This document shows, one piece after another, positions 51,415-60,399 of a stretch of DNA of 64,000 nt. A program made the translations under genes and the position numbers. The notes below the pieces were generated by a model. The model saw nothing but the letters and a program-made list of their open reading frames with translations. It was not told the DNA's origin and made no database searches. The DNA is from Paenibacillus apiarius (GTDB taxonomy: Bacteria > Bacillota > Bacilli > Paenibacillales > Paenibacillaceae), in contig NZ_JAFFHZ010000002.1 of the NCBI RefSeq assembly GCF_017052585.1, positions 186,001 through 250,000 on the forward strand, given 5' to 3'. Position 1 is the first letter of the stretch. Each line of letters starts with the position of its first letter.

Positions 51415-51456
51415 AAAGAGCCATTCCCCTTGCTTCGACAAGGGACCTGGCTCTTC
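51415..51456. terminator. Bidirectional-looking terminator hairpin
   Basis: AAGAGCCA-tt-CCCCTTG, loop, CAAGGG-acct-GGCTCTT: a strong two-part stem between the 51513 gene and the biosynthetic promoter. On the minus strand it is followed by TTTGG only, so it is less typical, but position (56 bases after the stop at 51513) supports termination. Confidence 0.65.
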
Positions 51457-51512
51457 GTTTCATAACTCCCCCGCTTGGAGGAGCCCGGCAGGTATAGAAT
51501 GATGAATAGTGC

Positions 51513-51992
51513 TCAAGCCGTCGTGTACCATATATAGAGATAGACATTGTCCTGGTTGCTCCCCAGCAGTTGAAACAAATTCCAGTCGTCAAAAATAACA
51601 ACATTGCTGGAATCATCGGTAATTTCATGCTCGCACTCTATATCTGTATTCATTTGATTGATCTTTTCGACAGCCGACTGCCTGCTTATTTCTGCAAAAA
51701 GTCCGTTTTTCACCACATAATATACGGCCTTGTAAAGAACACTGATTCTGTTTTGTTCCACAAGAGTCTTGTCCCATTCCCACTCTTCTTCGATATACTC
51801 GAGTCGCTCCAGAAGCAATAGAAAGCCTTCCATAATCGTGTTCACATATCTCCGGTCCAACGATATCAAGTAAGAAGCGACTTCGCTGGCAGGTTCGATG
51901 TATGCTTGAATGCGGAATTCGTCCGCAAACAGAAACTCTTTCGTATGGAGATGGCTTAGAAATGAAGTGACTTGCTCTCTATTTATGATCAT
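51513..51992 (-). CDS. Small hypothetical protein upstream of the biosynthetic operon
   Basis: About 159 residues from ATG 51992 (GGGGGG site; the TTG at 52004 lies within it). No signal peptide or membrane helix. It is acidic, with EFRIQAYIEPASEVASYLIS, LLERLEYIEEEWEWDKTLVE and VVIFDDWNLFQLLGSNQDNV. I do not recognise the family. It lies on the same strand 450 bases before the FAAL gene, with a terminator and a separate promoter between, so it is probably not part of that operon, though it could be an immunity or regulatory neighbour. Confidence 0.65.
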   Translation of the reverse strand: MIINREQVTSFLSHLHTKEFLFADEFRIQAYIEPASEVASYLISLDRRYVNTIMEGFLLLLERLEYIEEEWEWDKTLVEQNRISVLYKAVYYVVKNGLFAEISRQSAVEKINQMNTDIECEHEITDDSSNVVIFDDWNLFQLLGSNQDNVYLYIWYTTA

Positions 51993-52161
51993 GTTCCCCC
52001 CCAATGCATAGCCTTTCGGTTATTCCCCCGGAAGCACGAAATCAGGCAGCGTGACCGGCAGCATCTATGCAGCGATCGATCGGCTTGCGCGGCATATGTT
52101 ATTTTATGTATTCGTGAAAGCAATGGAATTTTCCTCTAAAAATCATCTATCCATAAGAAGA

Positions 52162-52198
52162 AGACCCTGAATCACGACAAACTCGTCATCCAGGGTCT
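52162..52198 (-). terminator. Terminator of the gluconate operon
   Basis: AGACCCTG-g-AT-g-ACGA ... TCGT-g-AT-t-CAGGGTCT is a 14 bp stem with two mismatches, followed by TCTTCTTATG on the minus strand. It begins 19 bases past the gntK stop. Confidence 0.8.
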
Positions 52199-52217
52199 GG
52201 TCTTGCTTCCATATAGA

Positions 52218-53765
52218 TTACTCTTCAAAAAGCTTCCTTTGGAAAGAAGCAATCGCCTCATACTCCTGTTCCAGCTTGCGCGAGATGGAAATATAGATAG
52301 GCAAAAGCTCGTGGTATAATTCCGCATGTTCCTTAATCGGCTTGTGCTCGTGTGTAGCCCCCACCATATCGGACACGATGCGCAGCGAATCGATGCGTCC
52401 CGTGGCATACAAACCGAGCACAACAGCGCCGAGACAGGAGCTTTCGTAGCTCTCGGGCACCACGACTTCCTGATCGAAAATATCCGCCATCATTTGGCGC
52501 CACAATGCCGAACGGGCGAAGCCGCCTGTAGCGTGAATTTTACGCGGCCGTCCAATCTGCTCCTCCATCGCCAACAGCACCGTATACAGATTAAAAATGA
52601 CTCCTTCCAGCACGGCGCGAATCATATGCTCTTTCCGATGGTGCATCGTCAGGCCGAAGAAGGAGCCGCGCGCATCCGCATTCCACAGCGGCGCGCGCTC
52701 ACCGGTCAAATACGGGTGGAAGATGAGCCCGTCTGCGCCCGGTCTTACCTGCTCCGCAATTTTCGTCAACAAATCATAGGAGTCCACGCCCAGACGCTTG
52801 GCCGTTTCCACTTCTGCGGCCGCGAACTGATCCCGTACCCAACGGAACAGCATGCCGCCATTGTTGACGGGGCCGCCGATCACCCAATGCTTATCGGTCA
52901 AGGCGTAGCAAAAAATTCTGCCTTTCGGGTCCGTGACCGGACGATCCACGACCGTGCGAACCGCTCCGCTCGTGCCGATGGTAGCCGCGACCACGCCCGG
53001 TTCAATCGCATTCACCCCTAAATTGGAGAGGACGCCGTCACTCGCTCCCACAATGAACGGCGTGGATGGCGCCAACCCCATCTCTTCTGCATACGCCGCA
53101 TTAAGCCCCTGCACTTGATGCGTCGTGGGGACGAGCTTAGACAGCTGATTGCTAGTAATCCCGGCAATTTGCAACGCCTCTTCATCCCACTCCAGCTTGG
53201 CTAGATTCAACATGCCGCTCGCAGATGCGATCGAGTAATCCACCACGTACTCATTGAAGAGCTTGGCGAACACATATTCTTTAATCGAAATGAATTTATG
53301 TGACTGCTGAAAAATCTCGGGCTCCTCATCACGCATCCACATCAGCTTCGTAATCGGGGACATCGGATGAATCGGCGTCCCCGTCCGCAAGTACAGCTCA
53401 TGCCCGTTCAAGTCCCGCTTCAACCGCGCGGCATATTCGCTGCTGCGGTTATCCGCCCACGTCATGCATGGCGTAAGCGGCTTGCCGGCGGCGTTGACGG
53501 CAATGACACTGTGCATCGCCGAACTGAATGAGACGAACAGGATGTCCTCGCGCCGAACTCCGCTATGTGCCATCGCTTTCTTGACCGATTGGATGACCGC
53601 TTGGAAGATATGCTCCGGATCCTGCTCCGCAATCGTTGAATTAGGTGTATATAAAGGATACCCCTCGCTCCCCTTGGCTACGAACTGTCCGTTCTCCTCG
53701 AACAGTACCGCCTTGGTGCTCGTTGTTCCGATATCGATACCGATCATGTACTTTTTCATGCTCAT
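52218..53765 (-). CDS. gntK: Gluconokinase
   Basis: 515 residues, FGGY carbohydrate kinase, the length of B. subtilis GntK (513). It has GIDIGTTSTKAVLFEENGQF, DPEHIFQAVIQSVKKAMAHS, MTWADNRSSEYAARLK with the catalytic Asp region, IGTSGAVRTVV, and HPYLTGERAPLWNADARGSF with ATGGFARSALWRQMMADIF. It phosphorylates gluconate to 6-phosphogluconate. It is 48 bases behind gntP and ends the operon. Identification rests on neighbours as well as sequence, since xylulokinases look similar. Confidence 0.92.
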   Translation of the reverse strand: MSMKKYMIGIDIGTTSTKAVLFEENGQFVAKGSEGYPLYTPNSTIAEQDPEHIFQAVIQSVKKAMAHSGVRREDILFVSFSSAMHSVIAVNAAGKPLTPCMTWADNRSSEYAARLKRDLNGHELYLRTGTPIHPMSPITKLMWMRDEEPEIFQQSHKFISIKEYVFAKLFNEYVVDYSIASASGMLNLAKLEWDEEALQIAGITSNQLSKLVPTTHQVQGLNAAYAEEMGLAPSTPFIVGASDGVLSNLGVNAIEPGVVAATIGTSGAVRTVVDRPVTDPKGRIFCYALTDKHWVIGGPVNNGGMLFRWVRDQFAAAEVETAKRLGVDSYDLLTKIAEQVRPGADGLIFHPYLTGERAPLWNADARGSFFGLTMHHRKEHMIRAVLEGVIFNLYTVLLAMEEQIGRPRKIHATGGFARSALWRQMMADIFDQEVVVPESYESSCLGAVVLGLYATGRIDSLRIVSDMVGATHEHKPIKEHAELYHELLPIYISISRKLEQEYEAIASFQRKLFEE

Positions 53766-53813
53766 TGGTAAACCTTCTTTCCCGTAATCCTGCTTGCCAT
53801 AATCCTCATTTAC

Positions 53814-55175
53814 TTACACTGCTGTACTGAGGAGAAGTATAAAAATCAATCCTACTACGGAAAGGATCGTCTCCATTGCCGTCCATGACTTCAACGTCTG
53901 CGGAACCGACATGTTGAAGAACTCCTTCACCATCCAGAAGCCGGCGTCGTTGACATGGGACAACACAATCGAGCCCGCGCCTGTCGCCAACACGACAAGC
54001 TCTACATTCGCGCCGGGATTCATCGCAAGGACTGGCGCGACAATTCCGGCGGCTGTCGTCATGGCGACGGTTGCCGAACCGGTGGCGACCCGAATCAATG
54101 CCGCTACGAACCAGGCGAACAAAATAATATTGACATTGGCTTGCGTCGCGATCTCCGCAATCGCTCCCCCTACGCCGCTATTAATCAATACTTGCTTGAA
54201 GGCTCCGCCCCCGCCAATGATCAGAATAATCGTGGCCGTTGGCGCCAAGCATTCACTGGTGAAGCGGGATACTTCTTCTTTCGTGAAGCCTCTCGCAAAG
54301 CCAAGCGAGAAGAACGAAAATACAACCGCAATCAACAGCGCAATAATTTCGTGTCCGATAAATTCACAAAATACAGTGAAGCTGCTGGCTGCTTCGGGAT
54401 CCAAGATATGTGCCACGGAACCAATCAACATCAAGATGACCGGCAGCAAAATCGTGAACAAGGTGATGCCGAAGCCCGGAAGCTTACGCTCGCTTTGCAG
54501 CGCAAATTGTTCGGCCAATTTGGCCGGCGGTTCCACCTGAATGCGCTTTCCAATGAACTTGCCGAATAGGGGCCCTGCAATAATCGCCGTTGGCAAGCCG
54601 ATCAACAAAGAATACAGAATCGTCTTGCCGAGATCCGCCTGATAGGCGTCAATCGCGATCATCGGCGCCGGATGCGGCGGAACAAGTCCATGCACGGTGG
54701 AGAGACCGGCTAAAATGGGAATCCCAATCTGCAAAAGAGGCATTTTCGTTTTCCGTGCCACGGTAAACACGATTGGAATGAGAAGAATGAGACCCACTTC
54801 AAAGAACACCGGAATCCCTACGATAAAGCCGACGAACATCATGGCCCAATGAACTCGCTTCTCTCCGAACTTGTCTACCAAGGTGGAAGCGATTTGCTCC
54901 GCGCCTCCGGATTCTGCCATCATCTTGCCGAGCATCGTTCCGAGAGCAATGACGATTGCAATCGTTCCGAGCGTGCCGCCCAGTCCGCCTGTAATAGCGC
55001 TTACCACATCAAGAGGCTTCATCCCGGCAAGCAACCCCAGCATCAAGGCTGACAGGAGCAGCGTGACAAAAGGATTCCATTTATATTTAGCAATAAACAC
55101 AATCAAAAACACGATTGAAATCAATGTCCAAATGAGCAACGTTACGTTGTGACTAAGACCGAAAATAGTGCTCAT
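53814..55175 (-). CDS. gntP: Gluconate:H+ symporter
   Basis: 453 residues, 12 or more hydrophobic segments, GntP family. Signatures: GGLGGTLGTIAIVIALGTML near residue 65, GLSTVHGLVPPHPAPMIAID near 155 and IRVATGSATVAMTTAAGIVA near 360. It imports gluconate for GntK. A palindrome like the GntR operator lies about 70-85 bases upstream of the start, and the next gene upstream is gntR. Confidence 0.93.
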   Translation of the reverse strand: MSTIFGLSHNVTLLIWTLISIVFLIVFIAKYKWNPFVTLLLSALMLGLLAGMKPLDVVSAITGGLGGTLGTIAIVIALGTMLGKMMAESGGAEQIASTLVDKFGEKRVHWAMMFVGFIVGIPVFFEVGLILLIPIVFTVARKTKMPLLQIGIPILAGLSTVHGLVPPHPAPMIAIDAYQADLGKTILYSLLIGLPTAIIAGPLFGKFIGKRIQVEPPAKLAEQFALQSERKLPGFGITLFTILLPVILMLIGSVAHILDPEAASSFTVFCEFIGHEIIALLIAVVFSFFSLGFARGFTKEEVSRFTSECLAPTATIILIIGGGGAFKQVLINSGVGGAIAEIATQANVNIILFAWFVAALIRVATGSATVAMTTAAGIVAPVLAMNPGANVELVVLATGAGSIVLSHVNDAGFWMVKEFFNMSVPQTLKSWTAMETILSVVGLIFILLLSTAV

Positions 55176-55241
55176 CTATAAGCCTCCCTTACGATTCCGA
55201 CTCACTTATGCATTCCCTTATCATTTCCAACCTAATCATTG

Positions 55242-55259
55242 TATACTTGTCGACAACTT
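55242..55259. promoter_or_regulatory. GntR-type operator in front of gntP
   Basis: ATACTTGTCGACAACT, centred on GTCGAC, is close to the ATACTTGTATACAAGT site at 57009. A weak cre-like GAAAACGCTATTC follows at about 55268-55280. Confidence 0.65.
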
Positions 55260-55291
55260 TGCCCAAAAAGAAAACGCTATTCCCGTTTTCC

Positions 55292-55969
55292 TTAAAATTG
55301 AGGCAAGCTCGTATGCAGCGTTTGGCGTGAATCCGAAAAATATTCCTGAACCACCTTCTGAATCGTGCCGGCGTTTCTGGACTCCAGCCCTTTCACAATC
55401 GTACGATGCTTGTCAATAACTGAGTTAAGCTTCCCTTCTCCCTTGGAAAACACCTCTTCAGTTGTAATTAACATCACCGTCATTACAATGTGGCGGATGC
55501 TTGTCCACAGATGAAAAATTCTTTTATGTTCCGCCGCGATCACAATCGCCTCATGAAAAGAAAAATCCTGATAAGCGAAATCGATGACATCATTATATTT
55601 GACCGCCAATTCCATTTTATCGATAATTTGATTGCATTTCGTAATTAAATGTTCTTGGTTGCCATGGGCCAGTCGCTGCTGAACAAAGCTTTCGATTAGA
55701 AAGCGGACATCATACAATTCCTCGATATCCTTGGAGCTTAAACCCAAGACCACGGCTCCCATCCGCTCTAAACGGATCAGACCTTCGTTCGATAACGTTT
55801 TCAACGCTTCCCGCACCGGAGATCTGCTTGTGCCGAAGTCGGCAGCCACCCGGTTCTCGGAGATGACCTCACCGGGTTTGACCGTTCCTCTTATAATCTG
55901 CAATCGTAATTCACTGGCAATCGATTCCCCAAGGGATACTCCCTGCAGCCATGCGGATGGATAATGCAT
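55292..55969 (-). CDS. gntR: GntR-family repressor with FCD domain
   Basis: 225 residues. The winged helix is LRLQIIRGTVKPGEVISENR, then VAADFGTSRSPVREALKTLS and the wing LIRLERMGAVVLGLSSKD. The C-terminal FCD domain has DVRFLIESFVQQRLAHGN and the metal/ligand-site His and Asp in DFSFHEAIVIAAEHKRIFH and IDKHRTIVKGLESRNAG. It is the gluconate repressor by position and by similarity of operators in the locus to those of B. subtilis GntR. In B. subtilis gntR is the first gene of gntRKPZ; here the order is gnd, gntR, gntP, gntK. Confidence 0.9.
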   Translation of the reverse strand: MHYPSAWLQGVSLGESIASELRLQIIRGTVKPGEVISENRVAADFGTSRSPVREALKTLSNEGLIRLERMGAVVLGLSSKDIEELYDVRFLIESFVQQRLAHGNQEHLITKCNQIIDKMELAVKYNDVIDFAYQDFSFHEAIVIAAEHKRIFHLWTSIRHIVMTVMLITTEEVFSKGEGKLNSVIDKHRTIVKGLESRNAGTIQKVVQEYFSDSRQTLHTSLPQF

Positions 55970-56076
55970 AAAGACAACTCTCCTAATGAATGGTAATACG
56001 CCCGTTAAAAATGACAGTTAGACTCATTCTATCACATATTCTCGCGGCGAATCCATCAGGATGAGCGGTTCTTTAT

Positions 56077-56976
56077 TTAGTTGCTCTTCACTACCCCATG
56101 ACCGCCGAATTCATTCCGCAGCGCAGCGACAATCTTGCCGTGGAACGTATCGGATTCAAGAGAACGGTATCTCATGAACAACGACATCGCGATGACAGGC
56201 GCGCTGGCTTGCAAATCCAGTGCCGTCTCGACGGTCCATTTGCCTTCGCCGGAGCTTTGCATGACCCCGCTAATTCCTTCCAGCTTCGGATCCTTCGCGA
56301 ACGCATTCTGCGTCAGATCCATCAACCAGCTGCGGATAACGGATCCATGCGACCATACGCGCGCCACATCTTCATAGCTGTAATCAAAATCGCTTTTGTC
56401 CAGCAGCTCGAAGCCTTCGGCAATTGACTGCATCATGCCGTATTCAATGCCATTGTGAATCATTTTCAGAAAATGACCGCTTCCGCTTTTGCCTGCGTAC
56501 AAATACCCTTGATCGACAGCGATATCCTGGAACAATGGCTCAATCGCGGCGAAAGCCTCCTGATTCCCGCCAATCATGAAGCAACCGCCCTGTGCCGCGC
56601 CGTCGGTTCCCCCCGATGTTCCGACATCTAAGAAATGAATCCCATGCGCGTGCAGCTTCTCGCCCCGCGCAAGCGATTGTTTATAATGAGAATTGCCTCC
56701 GTCAATGACGATATCCCCTTCCGACAGGAGCGGAATGAGCGTGTCGATGACGCCATCCACGATCTCGCCTGCAGGCACCATCATCCATACCACTTTAGGG
56801 GATTGCAGGTGCGATACCAGCTCTGCGATGGAATCCGCAGGTACGGCCCCTTGTTCCGCCAATTGCTGCCTTGGCTCGGCATTCACATCATATACGACCA
56901 CCTCATGCTGATGGCGAAGCATATTTCCAACCAGATTAAATCCCATCTTGCCGAGACCTATCATGCCTAACTTCAT
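56077..56976 (-). CDS. 6-phosphogluconate dehydrogenase, decarboxylating, short NAD type (GntZ/YqeC-like)
   Basis: 299 residues, the short form (the common NADP enzyme has about 470). MKLGMIGLGKMGFNLVGNML is the Rossmann start, DIVIDGGNSHYKQSLARG the substrate site, LDVGTSGGTDGAAQGGCFMI the catalytic region and SGHFLKMIHNGIEYGMMQSI carries the catalytic Lys. It oxidises 6-phosphogluconate to ribulose 5-phosphate and CO2, feeding gluconate carbon into the pentose phosphate pathway. The leader has a perfect GntR-type operator and a cre-like site, so induction by gluconate and repression by glucose are likely. Confidence 0.92.
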   Translation of the reverse strand: MKLGMIGLGKMGFNLVGNMLRHQHEVVVYDVNAEPRQQLAEQGAVPADSIAELVSHLQSPKVVWMMVPAGEIVDGVIDTLIPLLSEGDIVIDGGNSHYKQSLARGEKLHAHGIHFLDVGTSGGTDGAAQGGCFMIGGNQEAFAAIEPLFQDIAVDQGYLYAGKSGSGHFLKMIHNGIEYGMMQSIAEGFELLDKSDFDYSYEDVARVWSHGSVIRSWLMDLTQNAFAKDPKLEGISGVMQSSGEGKWTVETALDLQASAPVIAMSLFMRYRSLESDTFHGKIVAALRNEFGGHGVVKSN

Positions 56977-57008
56977 GCTGTCTTCACTCCTTGATCAAGA
57001 CTACAAGT

Positions 57009-57024
57009 ATACTTGTATACAAGT
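57009..57024. promoter_or_regulatory. GntR-type operator in front of the 6PGDH gene
   Basis: ATACTTGTATACAAGT, embedded in the longer repeat ACAAGTATACTTGTATACAAGT. It matches the ATACTTGTATACAAGTAT operator described for B. subtilis GntR, as I recall it. Confidence 0.8.
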
Positions 57025-57073
57025 TTGTTGTCTTTATATTACTTCTTTCCCCCACATCTGTAAAGAAGAAATT

Positions 57074-57087
57074 TGTAAGCGCTATTT
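57074..57087. promoter_or_regulatory. cre-like catabolite repression site
   Basis: TGTAAGCGCTATTT agrees with the CcpA consensus TGWAANCGNTNWCA except at the last two positions. It is upstream of the 6PGDH operator. Confidence 0.5.
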
Positions 57088-57155
57088 TGGACATTTTGTT
57101 CTTACCATATATGAGGGGAAGACAGTGATGACAAGCTCACTGCTTCCCCGGCGCT

Positions 57156-57590
57156 TTATCTGCATGTATTCAGTTGCTTTTTCAGAAAGTATCTGTTTTG
57201 GTTTTTTACGGGCACATCTTTAAGCTCCCCAAACTGCTCATATCCATTTCTCAGATAGAAACCCGGCGCTTGAAAACCAAACGTATCCAAATGTATCGTC
57301 TCTACGGCACGTTGTGCGGCTATCTCTTCTATTTTTTCCAGCAGTTTCGTTCCGAGTCCGCTGCCGCGCAATCTTTCATCAACACATAAAATCTCGATAA
57401 AGATACTTTGTCCGTAACGATAGCTTAGCAAACCGCCGACAATCTCATTGTTTTGTGCTTTCAGAATCAAATTAATTGGCTCGAAATCCGCGTCCACACT
57501 CTTTGTATTATAGGAGTATAAATGATTCCTTACTTGCTCCAACTCTTCCTCATCACTTGTCATTTCCAATCGCACATTGTTTTTATTCAT
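57156..57590 (-). CDS. GNAT-family N-acetyltransferase
   Basis: 144 residues. Acetyl-CoA site in EILCVDERLRGSGLGTKLLE (R-x-x-G-x-G) and motif B in TFGFQAPGFYLRNGYEQFGE. The compact size and EPINLILKAQNNEIVGGLLS start are typical of the small YjcF/aminoglycoside-like GNAT proteins without known substrate. Its 3' end faces the 6PGDH operator region; it is transcribed on the same strand from its own start after a 95-base gap from the transporter operon. Confidence 0.88.
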   Translation of the reverse strand: MNKNNVRLEMTSDEEELEQVRNHLYSYNTKSVDADFEPINLILKAQNNEIVGGLLSYRYGQSIFIEILCVDERLRGSGLGTKLLEKIEEIAAQRAVETIHLDTFGFQAPGFYLRNGYEQFGELKDVPVKNQNRYFLKKQLNTCR

Positions 57591-57685
57591 TCCTTCGGCA
57601 CCTTCTCCATGTCAACTTGTATAGTATTTATTATAGACTCGAATCCATAAGTAATTGTACTAAAAATAGCGCCCTCTGCACATTA

Positions 57686-58687
57686 TCATTCGCCTTTGTC
57701 GTCAAGCTCGTGGCAGGCGGCATAATGCCCCCCTTCCCTCAGCTTCAATTGCGGTTTGACGGTCCTGCACAACGGTGTGCCGAATGGACAACGTTCGTAA
57801 AAACTGCAACCGCCCTCCGCAGATAGTGCTTCGTCGTCCTTCGTTGTCTCTATCTCTTCCCACTGATGGCGTTTGAGCGGGTCCGCAATCAGTATGGAGG
57901 ACAGCAGCAGTTTCGTGTATGGATGATGCTGAATGACGGACATTTGGGAGCTCTCGAATATTTCGACAATGGCTCCTCTGTACATGACAGCAATCCGGTC
58001 GCACAATGATTGTACAGCGAGCAGATCATGGGAAATAAACAAATAGGATAAAGCATGTTGCTCCCGCAGTCTTGCCAGCAACGTCAACACTTGTGTCTGC
58101 ATGGGGGCATCAAGACTGGACAGCGGTTCGTCGCACACAACTAGCGAGGGCTTGCAGACCAGAGCCCTCGCTATATTAACCCGCTGATTCTGGCCTCCGC
58201 TTAATTCGCTCGGATAGCGCGACGCCAGCTTTGGATCCAAGCCTACCTCCTTGAGAAGCTCTCGAACCAGCCTACCACGCTCGGAGCGAGAGGCTATGCC
58301 AAAATTGCGAAGCGGCTCTCGGATGGCTTGCTCTACCGTTTGATAAGGGCTCAGACTGGACACGGGATCCTGAAAGATCATCTGAATCTGCTGCCTGAGG
58401 CTTTTCAACCCTTTGCCACGTAGAGCGGTGATGTCCTCCCCGTTCCACAGCAGTTGACCCGCTGTAGGAATGTCCATCCGGCAAATCATTCTAGCTAATG
58501 TGCTCTTCCCGCTGCCGCTTTCTCCAACGAGCCCGAATGCTTCAGCTTTGCCGATAGTAAACGAGACGCCGTCAAGAGCGGGGGGAGACGATGGCCGGTG
58601 TTTCCGCTTTGGGCCTTGAGGGATCGACTCCCTTAGAGGGGGCGTCCCGTAATGTTTTACCAATCCGTTCACTTGCAGCATTTCCAT
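57686..58687 (-). CDS. ABC transporter ATP-binding protein, nickel/peptide type (E subunit)
   Basis: 333 residues. Walker A GLVGESGSGKSTLARMICRM, Q-loop MIFQDPVSSLSPYQTVEQAI, signature LSGGQNQRVNIARALVCKPS, Walker B LVVCDEPLSSLDAPMQTQ and the C-terminal oligopeptide-transporter domain with the Fe-S-like Cys pattern CSFYERCPFGTPLCR and YAACHE. This is the OppF/NikE class. It overlaps the D subunit by 19 bases and closes the A-B-C-D-E operon. I see no intrinsic terminator in the 57591-57685 gap. Confidence 0.92.
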   Translation of the reverse strand: MEMLQVNGLVKHYGTPPLRESIPQGPKRKHRPSSPPALDGVSFTIGKAEAFGLVGESGSGKSTLARMICRMDIPTAGQLLWNGEDITALRGKGLKSLRQQIQMIFQDPVSSLSPYQTVEQAIREPLRNFGIASRSERGRLVRELLKEVGLDPKLASRYPSELSGGQNQRVNIARALVCKPSLVVCDEPLSSLDAPMQTQVLTLLARLREQHALSYLFISHDLLAVQSLCDRIAVMYRGAIVEIFESSQMSVIQHHPYTKLLLSSILIADPLKRHQWEEIETTKDDEALSAEGGCSFYERCPFGTPLCRTVKPQLKLREGGHYAACHELDDKGE

Positions 58688-59520
58688 TTGCGGGTCAACT
58701 CCTTATTACTCTCTCCACTAACATTGTGCAGCAGCTTTTTTGTATATGGATGATGCGGATCTTGAAAAAGATCCAGCGTTTGTCGATGTTCGACTATCGT
58801 GCCCGCATGCATGACCGCTACCTCATCAGCCATTTGCGCCGCTATGCTGAGGTCGTGCGTAATGAGCAAAATGGAGGTGTTCCGGCGTTCCTTCAATTGC
58901 AGCAGCCTGAACATAATTTCTGCCTGAACGGTAGTATCAAGAGCGGTCGTCGGCTCATCGGCAATTATCAGTCTTGGCTTTAAGCTTAGCGCCATGGCGA
59001 TTGCGACACGCTGCAGCATCCCGCCGCTTAACTGGTACGGGAATCGATTCATCGTTTCCCGGGGACGGGGAAAACCGACTTCCCGCAAGCAGTCCAACGC
59101 CCGTTCATCCGCCTCCGCTCTTGGTAGCTTCTCATGATTGCGGATCGCCTCTGCGCATTGAACGCCGATCTTGATGACTGGGTTCAGGCTGCGCGACGGG
59201 TTCTGAAATATCATTCCGATCTCCTTGCCGCGAATGCGGGTCAGCTGTCGTTCTGACAACGAGAGCAAGTCTTCTCCGTCCAGCAGAACCTGACCGGCCG
59301 TTATCTTCCCTGGAGGCTCGATCAGCTTGAGCAGGGAGAGCGCCGCAGCACTCTTGCCGCTGCCGCTTTCCCCGACAATGCACAGCACGCGGCCGCCTCC
59401 CATTTCAAAGCTGGCATCCTTGACCGCATGCACCGTCCCGCGCCGATTTTCATATAAAACATTCAATTGGTTTACTCGCAGCAGCATGTTGCCATCGTGC
59501 TCTTGTATCGTCATAACCAT
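58669..59520 (-). CDS. ABC transporter ATP-binding protein, nickel/peptide type (D subunit)
   Basis: 283 residues. Walker A CIVGESGSGKSAAALSLLKL, Q-loop MIFQNPSRSLNPVIKIGVQ, signature LSGGMLQRVAIAMALSLKPR, Walker B LIIADEPTTALDTTVQAE and H-loop LLITHDLSIAAQMADEVAVM are complete. It lacks the long C-terminal Cys-rich tail of OppD, as NikD does. The frame may start at MVMTIQ (59520) or at a later ATG (MLLRVNQ). Confidence 0.92.
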   Translation of the reverse strand: MVMTIQEHDGNMLLRVNQLNVLYENRRGTVHAVKDASFEMGGGRVLCIVGESGSGKSAAALSLLKLIEPPGKITAGQVLLDGEDLLSLSERQLTRIRGKEIGMIFQNPSRSLNPVIKIGVQCAEAIRNHEKLPRAEADERALDCLREVGFPRPRETMNRFPYQLSGGMLQRVAIAMALSLKPRLIIADEPTTALDTTVQAEIMFRLLQLKERRNTSILLITHDLSIAAQMADEVAVMHAGTIVEHRQTLDLFQDPHHPYTKKLLHNVSGESNKELTRKWKCCK

Positions 59521-59541
59521 CCTCCAAAACGCCGTTAGCGG

Positions 59542-60399
59542 TTAACCTTTGACATCCAAAGCGTCTCTCAAACCTTCCCCGAGCAGATTGCAGGCCGCCA
59601 TCACGAGCAAAATGGCCAATCCGGGAGACAAAAGCAGCCGTGGCGCAGTTTGCAAATAGTGCCGGCCGTCGCTGAGCATTGCGCCCCACTCCGGGGATGG
59701 AGGCGTAACGCCGAGACCGAGGAATGCCAGACCGGAAATCGCTAGAATCATTCGGCCGACATCCAGCGCGGAGAATACAAGCACGGTTGGCACCGTGCCG
59801 GGCACGATATGCCGGAACATCAGCCAGATGTCCGGCGAGCCACAGCCCCGGCTGGCTTTGACATAAGGCTTTTCCTTCAATGACAACGTCATCCCCCTCA
59901 CAATTCGCGTATACTTTGCCCACCACACGGCTACGACCGCGATTAAAATATGCAACGTGCCCGGTCCAAGAAATCCCGTTAGCACAATGGCAAGCAGCAG
60001 ATTCGGAAAGGAGAGCATCGTATTCACCATGACCATGATCATCCGATCGAGCACGCCCCCATAGTACCCGGCAATCACGCCAAGGGGGATGCCGATGAGG
60101 AGAATAAGCGCCATTGCAGACAACGGCAGGACGAGCGAAGCCATCGTTCCGCTAATGATTCTTGAAAAAACGCATCTTCCCATTTGATCGGTCCCAAGCG
60201 GGTATTCCAGGCTAGGCGGCAGCAGCTTTGCGGTCAGATTGACCGCAAGCGGATCGTGAGGCGCAATCATCGGTGCCAGAATGCCGGCCACAATGATTAT
60301 GACCAGGATATAAAAGCCTGAGCTGGCCATCTTATTCCCTAACGGATTTCCGATTGCCCCGATCCATGATCTGAATCCCTTCATGTTATCGTTCCTCAT
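59542..60399 (-). CDS. ABC transporter permease, nickel/peptide type (C subunit)
   Basis: 285 residues with six predicted helices. The DppC/NikC signature is HDPLAVNLTAKLLPPSLEYP with LGTDQMGRCVFSRII, and the EAA loop is ASRGCGSPDIWLMFRHIVPG. EWGAMLSDGRHYLQTAP and PGLAILLVMAACNLLGEGLR close the protein as usual for the class. It overlaps the B subunit by 14 bases. Confidence 0.92.
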   Translation of the reverse strand: MRNDNMKGFRSWIGAIGNPLGNKMASSGFYILVIIIVAGILAPMIAPHDPLAVNLTAKLLPPSLEYPLGTDQMGRCVFSRIISGTMASLVLPLSAMALILLIGIPLGVIAGYYGGVLDRMIMVMVNTMLSFPNLLLAIVLTGFLGPGTLHILIAVVAVWWAKYTRIVRGMTLSLKEKPYVKASRGCGSPDIWLMFRHIVPGTVPTVLVFSALDVGRMILAISGLAFLGLGVTPPSPEWGAMLSDGRHYLQTAPRLLLSPGLAILLVMAACNLLGEGLRDALDVKG

